Part shown: piece after piece, positions 33,840 to 44,559 of the stretch | How the letters are laid out: every line of letters starts with the position of its first letter | Numbering within the stretch: the first letter of the stretch is position 1 | Source of the DNA: Coriolopsis trogii | Lineage: Eukaryota > Basidiomycota > Agaricomycetes > Polyporales > Polyporaceae | Assembly: GCA_020543525.1 (NCBI GenBank) | Contig: JAHYIO010000033.1 | Coordinates: forward strand, 2,418,001-2,482,000 | Length of the DNA stretch: 64,000 nt | Reading direction: 5' to 3' | Translations under genes and position numbers: made by a program | The notes under the pieces: generated by a model | Databases searched by the model: none | What the model was told of the DNA's origin: nothing | What the model saw: only the letters and a program-made list of their open reading frames with translations

Positions 33840-36594
33840 TCCATTTAATGCCATATAACGTCTACTAATTCTCTTGGGAATACACAGGGTACTTGTATAG
33901 TGCTATTCATTATCTTCAAGGCCATATATGTGCAGCCGATACGAGAATTCGTGTCACGGAGTTGATAATCAAGACGATTCAACTGCATCGAGCAGCGGAC
34001 TTCGTAAGCGCTCATGACTGGGGGATCGCGAAGTGCACCAGGGCCGGCCCTAAGCCCTGGCGGCATTCTCCGAGGCGTGTCTTATTGCGCGTCTCACCAT
34101 GTTCAACTTCGAACTTCACTTGTCCCTGCCTATCTCTGCTCACTGCGGCTCTGTCGAATTGGGTCTTGCTCTCAGGCATCTCGTTCTGTGGACTTCTTGC
34201 GCTCAGCTTGTGGGCTTGGCGTCGGTCTCTGCTCTCTGCTGGGGTCGATGTCTTGCTACCGCTCTGAATACCCTGGGCTGCTATGACGACTACTGGAGTG
34301 TCTCCTGATGTCTCCCTTCTGCACCGTCCCGTCGATGCGCTGAAGCGAAGTTACAAAGAAGTGACTGACATTTGATGGCATGTGAACGTTGAGGCAGTGA
34401 GGAGAGGCACCGATACGATGGTGCGTTCTCTCTTTCATGCTCTAGCCTTCTTCTGCTGACGCCGGGAATTTGTGTATGAAACCAGACACCCAGGTGAGTA
34501 GTAGTTTCGAGGCTGAATTGTTGCCGTATCACGAGTGCGTCACATAGTACCAATTGTGTGTGTTCATATCATTACCTCGGTACCCCGCTGGTACGTGTTT
34601 TATTCTCGACTTCGCTTCTCTCTACTAACTTGGAGCTCAGTCAGCGGTGACTCCTGGGCCTACGTCAATGTTTCCGCAGCACGGGCCTCGGTGAGATGCT
34701 GCTCACGTCACTCAGACCTCATGCGCGTCCTGTTCCTGGGCGCAACGATTGCTTGGGACATTCCTCTCCCTGTACGCGCCATCAGGTTCCGAGGCGGCTG
34801 TGTGTAGCATCTGTGTCTGTCTGTCTGATTGTGCACTTTCCATACAGTAGTTATTCTATGTAGTCGAGTACGACACAATGCTAGCCTTTTTTTGCAGTGT
34901 CATGCGCACGATCGAGCGGATATGGGGCCAGAATTGTGTGATAAAATAGGCATAAACAACGTGATATTGCTGCACTTATGTGCGACTAACAACCTCTAAT
35001 CACGCTTGTTATTTGGGGACCTACCATTTTATGCTAATGAACTAATCACCCATTTTAGTCATATTTAGGCATATTTATCCCTAATACGAGGTTTGGGTTT
35101 TCCCTGATCTTCTCTATCGTTATCTTCCGCGTCAGTCTCCGGCGAAAGCATGAGGGTCAAACGACAACCCGGGCCATCTCGACACTCAGCTGGGCTGCAA
35201 TTAAGAGCCGGTTCGGACGAGCGACGACTGCGACGAGTACGACAATGAGCACTGACGCGACGCACTATGATCGTCGTCCAGCCCCGGCACCGTCTGCCAC
35301 GCCGTTGCGCGTCTTAGTGCATGACCGTAACAACACGTGGACGGGGACGGGGAAGGGGGACGACCTATACGCGCGCTCCGTGTCTGGTGACACCGCTTCG
35401 CACTTCGTATGAGGCTTCGAGCAGAAGCTGCAGCAGGTACCGGCGCTCCGACCTCATCTTTGGGCTCTATTGAACAGTAACACTTATCATGACAGACCTT
35501 CCGACAGACTTTGTAATGATGAAGCTACGATAAAGGGCGTCCAGATTGTAGGAGTCACATCTCGCGGCATGTACATGAAGAGCATCTGGTGTATTACATT
35601 GCCCATTGTGACAGTGAGCCCCAGGCCGAGCAGTTTTCTATCTTCGGCCGATCATGGTAGTATCGCCTCGAGGCTGTTCACTAGTGCCCCGCAGACCGTT
35701 CCGTGACCGAATTCGAACGGGCGGCATGGGACGTGGAGGCGCCTCCCGAGGAGCGTTCTTCCCTACGTCTGCCTTTCATGTCCGTGCTATCTCGAGAACT
35801 ATTAATCACCCTCCTCTTTTGACTCGCCGCTTTGTTTGAGTCTCATTTGGAAACTTGCAAGACGCCAAGGGACACCATAATCATCCGAGTCGGAGCTTGC
35901 GGGAGTGGCAAAGTCCTGGTGCGGCGACGATAGAGAGAAGGGAAAGGGCCGAGGGGAACTTGGAACTTGGATCACGGCTGGTCAGAGGTACCCGTTATAA
36001 CCCTCATTGTCTGCTTCTGAGGGTAGCGGAAGCTCTACCAGTAGGGTGTACGTAGTTGCTTTTGAATGGAAGGGCGGGGTTTTATGAGCACTACTTATAC
36101 GCCCTCCGGTCACCCATATGCATCACGGAGACCGACTTAACCTCGATTGTTCGATGGCTGATGTGAACCCGAGCCATGAGCAATACTCCACGAGACCGAA
36201 TGATGTAGAGCCAGCTTTCGCTTTGGAGTATGTCTAAGAGAGAGACTCTGAGACGGCCAGGCAGGAGCGAGCTTCGATACACCGGAATGCGACCAAGACG
36301 ATATGGCATTATATGACGGGTGAGTTGCGTATACACTGTATGTATGCAGAGGCTGTACACCGCGGAGCAACAACTGAATGAAAGACGAGTATATTACAAG
36401 GTCAGAAGCGGTATTAGTATGGATGTTTTCGTGTAATGCGAAGTCCCAAGAGACGGATAAAGAACAGTCCAATCACGGTGAAGTCCATGCGGTCCCGTCG
36501 ATGAAGAGTCGTAAAGGATAAATTGGTGATTCTTGCAAGAAATGGTGCACGTGTGCTAGTGCGTGCTGCGGAAGAGGAATGCGGGATGAGAATC
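33840..36594. other. Long gene-poor stretch with AT-rich core
   Basis: The piece 34850-35090 is clearly AT-richer than its surroundings. One frame from ATG 35245 to about 35706 is open except for a single TGA at 35410-35412, but I do not recognise its product. No other exon chain was found. No terminal repeats or transposase-like motifs were seen. Confidence 0.35.
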
Positions 36595-37287
36595 CTAGAC
36601 CCGTTTAGCAGCCTCACGGACACGGTCATAGCCGCGCCTGACAACAACGGCAAGCTCCTATAAAACGTAGAGTGACGGAGTTTGAACACGATATTGAAGA
36701 CGCGTCCGACACTGGACGACTTACAATGATGAGGGCGAATAGGCCGCGCTTTCCCTGGCGGTCGTCCTCGCCCAGTAAAGCCTGTCCTAGTTCTTCGGCA
36801 CCGGACTCCTGGTCGACTCCCTCTCGAGCCATTGCACATCCGTCACTGCGTGTGTCCTGCTCACCGAGGTGGAATGCTCCTTCCTCAGCCTGGGTAGCCT
36901 GAACGTCCGGCGTCGTCGCGTCACGTCTGGTGTGCGGACTGTCTAACTCTTGAGCGTGAGCGTGATCAATGACTGCCATCTACGCACGGACCACAATGGA
37001 CGTGTCAGCATCGGTCTTTTGAGGCACATTCTTGTTGCACTCACCGTTCGTTGGATGCCACGTATCGCGCGAGGATATGGATGACACCGGACAGCATGGC
37101 TGGATCGGTAGGCTGGCAACCGGGACGTGTCGAAATTAGGGTTCATGAGGACGAGGGCTCTTGTCGTGAACGTGGGGTATGGGGCGTCCGAGATGCGAGA
37201 GTGCATGTGACAGAACAGAGAAAGCAGTGCGAGAGATAGTATCGCTGTGCAGGCCCAAACACATAGACCGGTGTGGGACTCTGACAA
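36595..37287 (-). CDS. Small orphan protein with N-terminal membrane anchor or signal peptide
   Basis: Three minus-strand exons (37287-37045, 36979-36725, 36657-36595) join at phase 0 through GTGAGT/TAG and GTAAGT/ATAG introns of 65 and 67 nt, giving 186 residues. Residues 7-28 are hydrophobic (LCVWACTAILSLALLSLFCH) and suit a signal anchor. The middle is acidic and Gln/Glu-rich (EELGQALLGEDDRQ), and the end is a basic amphipathic helix (VVVRRGYDRVREAAKRV). I do not recognise the family. Three consecutive in-frame splices of typical size support it, but the second exon itself begins with ATG, so a shorter 105-residue soluble form is possible. Confidence 0.4.
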
Positions 37288-39475
37288 TGTGATGTGTCAG
37301 GGAGCAGACTCGGTACGGAGGACGGGGTCCAAAGATATCTGAAAAAAGGTTGGGGTGGAGGACCCTAGAGAAGCGCGTCGGCAAAAAATTTTCAGCGGGA
37401 AGGTGATAGAGGACAACAGAGGATGGTATGAAGGAGAAGCCAGAGCGCTGTTTCAAAGGGACAACATTTTTGACAGCGGTGCATTACTCGGGGTGATAAA
37501 ACCAGAATGGCACAACTGGTGGATGCCATACCACGCCTGCAGTGTTACTTTCTTCTCTTGAACACCATCCTGCCGACCCTTGCTATATTGTGGCAACACG
37601 GACATGCAAACAGATTCGTCTGTGTCTTCAGCACAAGGACCGAGCCGATACCGGAAGCCGCAGCTGACAGAACCCTGCACATTTCTGTTGCCTGAGCTTG
37701 GATGACTGGGACTATCGCAAACTGTTCGTGCTCAGCGGATTATTTGCACCTCAGAGGTCGCTATACCTTCAATGACCTGCCTGTTTGGGAACTACAGTCC
37801 CTCCAACACTCACCTGACGGATCACCAAGGGGGTTTTGGACCAGGAGGATACTTCACGGCTATATGCCAAAGGCAGTGTAGTGTGCGCTACAACACCAAA
37901 GGTACGAACCATCCGCCCGTCTGCATTTTCGTCTTCCGCTTATCACGAGTGCAGGATTTGATGTATGCGCATGTGGCGCGGAGGAGAGCGATGGCTGATT
38001 CGGGTTGGCGAAGAGAAAGTACTCGTCTTTCATCCACGACTGCAGGCTCGCCGACGCCGACTCGCTCTTCGTCGACTGGTTCCGTCCAGTGAGTCCACTT
38101 CCAATTGTTCGCTCATAGTGCGCCATTTTATACGCATTGACATACCTCCGCAGTCGGGATCTTCAGACAGTGCCCCACTCGAACTTGCTGTGACGCTCGC
38201 CCACAGCACACGGTCACACTCACGCATACGTGTTTCGAGGTGAGTCTTCCATACTTGCGGTCGCAATGTCACTAAGCAAGTATCAAAGCTTCACCAAATG
38301 TCGCTGTCATACACGCCATGAGCATATATCACGCCGCGGCGGATAGACTTCGAAGCAGACATCATGATATTGGACGCCTCACAGCGGAGACATACTGAGG
38401 GCTCGCTTGAACATTCGACGGGAGGGCTACCACCTGCATGTACCACAGACAGGCAACGAATGATGGCCGAACTGGAGGCAGTGAAAGGAATAGACAAAGT
38501 TCCTCCCTTAGCACTGCCGCCTGTCTGCCACGGCATGGATCTTATCGACCGCAAGCGGGGCAACAGACGGCCAGGCCGCCTAAGAGGCCTTTACATCTCG
38601 GAAGTAGATGGATAAAAGGCGGGAATATCGCAAAGATGATAGGAAAGCACAAGGACTTACCAGTACGTCTCTGTTACACCAACGTGTTCCTCCTGCACTG
38701 GAGGAGTCTCCCTTTCCGTCGTATGGAACGTTGATCTATACACGGACAGATCCTCCGAGTATTACCTGAAAGTAAGTAGACATTAAAAGGCCCAGCTGCA
38801 CAGTGTTGATTTTGTGCCAGGGCCAGGAACGGGTAAACTTGAGGTCGAACTGCATTGGACGGGCGCCGGAACCTGCGAGAGCGAGGCAATGCGATCAACA
38901 TTTATCATATGTCCCGAAGGTTGCCGAATACGGTGTCCAGATGACAAACAAGATGCAGTAGCCAGATGAAGCTCGCGATGAGAACGGAGGCGAACCGGAG
39001 ATGTTACAGGTTCCAGTCCAAGTCCAAGTCAAGTAAGACGGCGCAAGACTCATGTCAAGTGCAATAGTTTTAGGCGCCGGGTCTGACTGCTCCACCCGGC
39101 ACAGTCGACCGCAGTCTTCCCAGAGATCAATGCCTATTCACACAAGATTGACAAGAAAGGCTGTACAAATATGTTCCAAAGATGTCATACAGATTCATCA
39201 ATGCGGTAGCACTACAGGAAGGCCGAGGAAAGCGAAGCGTCGATATCGGGATATGCCGGGAACTCGTTTTGGCAGCTGAAGCGCCTGAGACATCGATCAG
39301 AACTCCATCGTTGTCCTCCTCCTCCTCTGAACAGCTCTGAACATGATTCCCTGGCCTAATTCAGGTTGTGATTCTGTACGTGTCTATGCGGCTGCGATCA
39401 CAGCTTGACAATCAAGGACAAGAAACGTCAGCGGCATACCAAGCATGGCTAGCGCTACAATCCTTGTATTGTATT
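37288..39475. other. Intergenic, no supported gene
   Basis: Short open frames occur on both strands, such as 38364-38615 (+), without recognisable motifs or consistent splice partners. It ends at the terminal micro-exon of the BTB pseudogene. Confidence 0.35.
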
Positions 39476-41244
39476 TCATGCCGTTATGGTGAGTTCGACC
39501 TGTGTGTTGGCAACAACCATGTCATTGAATCAACACTACCTCCTCCAGACATTCCGAATAGGTGAACTATCTGCACTCACCTCATTGAGAGCTTCCTCAA
39601 TTGCTTTGGAATAACTATCAAGGAAATTCGTTGCCCACTGCACCTTGTCATGGGCACAGCAGGTGTCTGCTCCGGACATGCTGTAACAGCCGTCGCAAAC
39701 TTCGGCACGCGCTTTCTCCACAACAACGGCCATGAATATTCGAGCTGTGGGCGCATTGTGTGTCACCGTCTCCACGCAAGGCCGTTTCTGCAGCGCAGCC
39801 GCAATGTAGGAGAAGCACGATGACAGCCAGAGAGGCGGAGCGTCCATGTCCACCTCGGAAGGATACGAGTTTCTGCAAGACGATATCGGCCCACAAGGTA
39901 GCAGAGGTAGTCCGGCGACGACGAGCGGAGCCGATACGGCCTCGCTACACGACTTGACGTAGCGAAGAAGACGGTAGTATGAGCTGTTGGCGGTGGTCTC
40001 CATATTCGGTGTGTACTGAGTCTGAATGGCGGACACGTCCTCCGAACGTCTTATCAGCTCTCGCGCACAGGCGAAAGCCTCCTCCTTCCAGCCGCACTCT
40101 GCAGCCGCAAAGTATGACCTGAGAGGCGTTTGATTTGCATGCTTGAGCCACTGACTATGCAGGATCTCTTCGGCTCTACGGCATTGGTACTTATGCGCAG
40201 CTCCCAACACTGCAAAGAAGCGGCCGGGACTTTTATTCCACGAGCTCGATGAAGGCTCCCCCGGTAATGCTGGATAGCACAACTTCAAGAGGTCGTGGAT
40301 TACGAGACCTTGCTCGCGCAAGACGTAGGTAGGGATCGGAAGCGATGCTGTCTTGCCTTCAACATCGAGGAGTTGACGACTACCCTGTCATTCGAGCGTT
40401 GGGAGCATGGTGGGCGAGGCCATATTGAGGACCGCTCTATGAGCACCAAACCGGCGTCCACTATCCGTCATCAGGACGATGTCATACGGAAGGGCGGTGT
40501 CCGCGGCGAATGTCAGGGGCTCAAGCACCCCGGGTACCGTGGTCGTCTCTGCTGGCGACGACCGTCCCTTCTGAGGTCGCCAAAACGGCCCTATGGCTGC
40601 AGGACCAATCCTGACGCTCTTGAGTCCACTCTTCTTGAACAGCCTCTCCTTGTGCGTGCGGTTGAGCTTCAGGAGGCGAAAGTACGCACCCGCAGAGATG
40701 TAGTCGAGTTCGGGACAGTGCGCACCGGTGACGCGGTCCTGATAGACCGCTTCCTTTGCCGCCAGTGCGGCTTCTGGTCCCAACCGGAACTGACAGGCGA
40801 TGGCGAAGACACGCAGGGGGTCGCCTCTGAGGAAGGGTGACCGGACCAGCCTCTGTTGCATGGAGCGAACGACTGCGGACGCGTCGTACTTGACCCCGAC
40901 AAGGAGCATGCTGCATACCTGCTCCAGGGTAGCGAGCGCTGGGTCTTGGACGGGATAGATGAGACGGAGGAACGCATCCATGGTCTCACTGTCCTCGCCG
41001 ACGTCGATCACTGGCTTGACGAACTTGGGGGATTTGGCAGTTGGGGAATAAAGAGCATGCGCTCGAATACGGAGGAGAACAAGGAGAGAACGACACGGTG
41101 GACGTGAAAGTCGACGTGGTCCTTTGTGCGGATAACGAGGTCTGCGTCGTCCCGGTCAAAGGGGAAGGTGGCTTTCCGGACAGGCCCACGATCCTGTCCT
41201 GGGGTGGGGAGCCTCGAAGAGAGGACATTGGGGAGGACGCGCAT
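39476..41244 (-). pseudogene. Double-BTB/POZ pseudogene (subfamily B): frameshift plus in-frame stop
   Basis: The minus strand keeps the whole family layout: MRVLPNV start, first BTB module (ADLVIRTKDHVDFHVHRVVL, then FLRLIYPVQDPA), PAAIGPFW, second module (YDIVLMTDSGRRFGAHRAVL, then LLKLCYPALPGE), TPLRSYFAAAECGW, NSSYYRLLRYV and the helix LDSYSKAIEEALNE, followed by an intron and the terminal exon 39499-39476 (VELTITA, stop). Two lesions break it. Near 41016-41022 the frame changes at a run of five C, where the paralogue at 29680 reads straight through (LPNPP to KFVKPVIDV). At 40390-40388 a TGA stands in the second module, in an otherwise open frame. Everything else, including splice sites, is preserved, so inactivation is recent, unless both are assembly errors. 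Confidence 0.8.
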
Positions 41245-41969
41245 GCTAAATGTGTATCAGATGTTCTGTCCGATATCGCGAACGATGCGCAATGGCGTCC
41301 AAGTAAGTACGTACCGTGGAAGATGGATCAGCAAGTCGCGCCTGAGGTATGGCTGTGAGTGGACGGTGGTCGCGCAGGTCGAGTATACAGCTTGACACGA
41401 GACTACATGTGCTGATGAATGCCCCGAAAGCATCTACTGTATAGTGACACTTACAAGTAGGGAGTCTTCGCGGTAAGCTCAATCCCTGATGCGTGATCTC
41501 AGTGTGCTTAAATTCGGGCAATCATATTGTATGAAAGTTGACATGATGTTCATACGCCGCCGGACTAGATCCATTGAGACTGCAGCCAAGTTGGGTCCTC
41601 CCACAGAAATGGGGGTCGGCTTCAGGAAATTGAACTTGCAACCTGCAGCACGTTCATATGTACGGATCGACGGTGCCGACTTTGAGAGCAGATTGATCTG
41701 TGGTAGCAAAATGACTTGCTGCGTGTAGCATTGCACTCACAGAAGAGTAGCCTAGGTCACATGTAGGGCAGCTCATAGGTCGTTCGTGAGCTGCAAGCAC
41801 ACATTCACGAGAACGCAACCTTCCTTCATGTGACCGTGAGCAGAGCTCATCTCGTTATCAGTGTCACATTGGCTGAAGTCTCTGCCAAGACGCATGGATA
41901 TTTTCGCCACAACTAGCTGCAGCCGCCAGCCGAGGTTGAGTGGTCACATAGCCGCAGTGATTAGCAGCA
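41245..41969. other. Intergenic between BTB pseudogene and BTB relic
   Basis: A 79-85 codon open frame exists on both strands around 41479-41736, with no recognisable product. Confidence 0.35.
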
Positions 41970-42338
41970 CGAAAGTTCAATGTCAGGAAACCTCGGTTCA
42001 AATCTATCAGACACAGACAGGGAAAACGTGCTGGAGTGTTCGCTCACCTGATCCACCGCTTCGTCTACCGCAGCCGCATAGCGGTCCAGCAACGTCACCG
42101 CCCACAAGGTCCGATCCGCAAGCCCACATCTCGGCTCAGAAACACCGGGGCAGCTGTGCGACACGCTCACAACCCGTGCCAAGAACGCTGTTGAGGCAGG
42201 AGAAGGCCCGATATCATAGTTGCCAGTGGACTGTCCGCGCGGCTTCTTGCGTAACTGATCATGAACAGCCTCCAAAGCGTCCTGAAGCCAAGACGGCACG
42301 GGGCTCGTCGATGGCAGCTGAGAATGAGGATGAGACAT
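41970..42338 (-). pseudogene. C-terminal relic of a BTB/POZ family gene
   Basis: About 100 codons match only the end of the double-BTB proteins: WLQDALEAVHDQLRKKPRGQ, then LWAVTLLDRYAAAVDEAVDQ, which parallels the final helix of the gene at 49645 (ALAVLRAYASAVDEAVSK). A GTGAGC donor stands at the family position right after the helix, and GAG|GTT follows, giving only VS before a stop. No BTB module or other N-terminal part is found upstream on this strand before the tRNA at 42768. It is therefore a truncated fragment and lies 0.4 kb from the tRNA. Confidence 0.65.
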
Positions 42339-42767
42339 ATCCTACGCTAGACAGAGCCTAGTCTGATTAGTGGGATCAATGACCTCGGGGTTTGCTCTAC
42401 CATGGCCAGTTTACCTTGTTGCAGCTGACTCAAAGTGCCTCAATCTAGAGTGGCGGTCGGATATGTAGGTGTGACTTGTCATATTGACTCTTGAGTAGTT
42501 GACTGTAGCTAGTGCGATCGATGGTCTGTGCGATGCGCATGCTCGACTCGGGACAGTGCCGTTTCAGACCGGAGTGTCCTGCGTGTACGTGCTCCCATGG
42601 CTGTCAATGGTTGGAGACATCTGGGATGTAGTGAGGTGGACATTGCATGCCACTATCACTGATCATGGAGTCAAGACGCGGCCGCGCGCGCAACGCAAAA
42701 ATCCAAGAATTTGGAGTTACATTCGCCTGGTTACAGAACATGATGTCCTAGCCAGACCAAATAAACA

Positions 42768-42863
42768 TGACCACCGCAGGGGTCGAACCTGCAATCTCCT
42801 GATTACCCTACATTGCGAGACTAAGTATCGTAGTCAGACGCGTTGCCATTACGCCAGGCGGCC
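42768..42863 (-). tRNA. tRNA-Arg(ACG), intron-containing, copy 2
   Basis: The mature part matches the tRNA at 27741-27823 (acceptor GGCCGCC/GGTGGTC, same A and B boxes, anticodon ACG, discriminator A). The intron after position 37 is 24 nt here instead of 11, with unrelated sequence (TACTTAG...GGGTA). The nearest T5 run on the minus strand is at 42701-42697, some 67 nt downstream. Flanking sequence is not shared with copy 1. Confidence 0.92.
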
Positions 42864-44559
42864 ATAACATATGGCTCATAAACAACCAATTCATTCTCAG
42901 TTCAATCTCCCAGTAAGTACTACAAGTCTAGACTCGGGGGTCTCTGTAGACCATTCGATATTGATATGCGATGCGTAGGCTCTTGGGCTGGTATCAGCTT
43001 TACGATAGATCATAGCAGACACAAATGGATCGGCGCGACTAAACCACACGAACAACCTGTAGAGTGGCCACGGCATGTAAGTACAACCACCGGATGGTGA
43101 TCGGGGGACGTGGGGCTCCACGAGGAAGAGCTGAGATCGGGTGAGATTCTGAGATCCGGAGGGACCACATGTGATTAGGCACGGGGATCTGCCCATTGAT
43201 CTCAACAGAGCGCACTGGAACGAGCGTGATTCGAGCGAGCGGGGGACTCGTGGAGGCGAGATGGGTGTTGCAAGCTCCGTGTCGAGGTCGTATGCTCGCA
43301 CAGGGAGGCAGATGAAGCGCCGCGGGAGCTGAGGCAGGTATGTGTGCAGCCAGCGGCCGCATATGGGACGGAGAGTTACAGAAGCAAAGTGGTGTTCGGA
43401 GCGCCGTGCGAGGATTGCTTGGTTGAGGAGAAGAAGCCCCGAGGCCGAGCATCGCCAATAGAGAGACGGGGAATGTTGGTGGAGCGTGTGTTTTCACGGG
43501 AAGAGGGCGCTAGCGGGAGGGGTTGCCCTGTGCGCTCGCCCGGAACTTGGAGTGTGGTTGGGATGGGTGGGAGAAGGACGGGAGGGTGCGGGACGGTTGG
43601 TGGCCGTGCGCTGGTGGAGAGAGGTCAAGTGACAGCCGCGCGCAGTCGAGTTGCCGTGGGCATGAGAATGCGAAACGGGGGGGAGGTGAGAGACGGGTTG
43701 GACGTGGCTTGAGAAGGAAGGCAGGAGACCGGAGCGGGTCACGCACTGTCATTCCCCGCGTCCGTGAGCATCGCCCTTGATGAGCAGTTACGACATGGGG
43801 CGAGAGCAGTGCGGGGCGTGCGGCCGAGCCGGGGCTATGACGACAGAGCGATGGTGCAGAGCGATGGTGCAGAGCTCCTCGAGGAAGCGTCGTGAATGTT
43901 GTCGTAAGCTGCAAAGCGGGGGGCGGAGAGGGGAGGTGGCTAGAGTGGTGCGCGAGGGGCGGGAGAGCGTCAGTGTCAGGTGGGCGCACCTCGGAGGATT
44001 CGCAGGTCCGTCCGGTCCGGGCAGACCTGGCTCGCGGTGGGGCAGGGCAGGCAGGGCAGGCAGCACGGGCTGGGGCTGGGGCGGGTGTTGCAGAGTTGGG
44101 AGGGGAGGATCGATGCGACGAGCGCGATCGATAGGATGGAAAACTGGCGGGGGGCGGGCGGATAGACGGGCAGAGTGGACAGGCACGCGGAGGCGCATGG
44201 GCAAAAAATCGCACGTGGCTCGGACGAGAGCGGGCGGACGCTGCCACTGCCAGTGCCAGTGCGAGTGCGAGTGCCATCACCTCCAACGGTCCTCTCCTCC
44301 CATCTCCCATCTCCTCGCCATCCATGCCGTCCCTCTAGTCATCGTCCCCGCACTCCCACCCGACCACAGCCAGCCCTCAGGCCCTGTGCCCATCCACCTC
44401 TCCCAGCTTGGTCATCAGGCCGTCTTGCCTCTTTTGGTCCCGCTCGGACCCTCCCTGCCGACTCTCCCCCGGACCTACAGCTCTCTTCTCGAACCCTTCT
44501 CTCAACTCCTTCCTCCCTCCTCCCAACTCTCTTTTCCCCCTTCCTCCCCGCCTACTCCC
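42864..44559. promoter_or_regulatory. Long G-rich then pyrimidine-rich leader of the Reg1-like gene
   Basis: From about 43490 to 44200 the + strand is strongly G-rich, with many GGG and GGGG runs (for example 44038-44085). From about 44280 to 44559 it switches to a C/T-rich leader with CCTCC, CTCTC and CCCTTCC blocks, ending at the ATG. No convincing gene lies in it; long open frames here merely reflect composition. This looks like an extended promoter and 5' UTR of the downstream regulator. Confidence 0.45.

Noticed and set aside
33840..36594. Possible transposon in the long gene-poor stretch
   Set aside because: No reverse transcriptase, integrase or transposase motifs, no terminal repeats and no target-site duplication could be seen.
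27741..42863. Segmental duplication carrying tRNA plus BTB gene
   Set aside because: Sequences immediately flanking the two tRNAs do not match and the BTB copies lie in different orders and orientations relative to them.
43510..44325. Long frames on both strands upstream of the Reg1-like gene
   Set aside because: They are Pro/Ser/Arg or Gly/Arg low complexity caused by G-rich DNA; no splice logic or domain is present.
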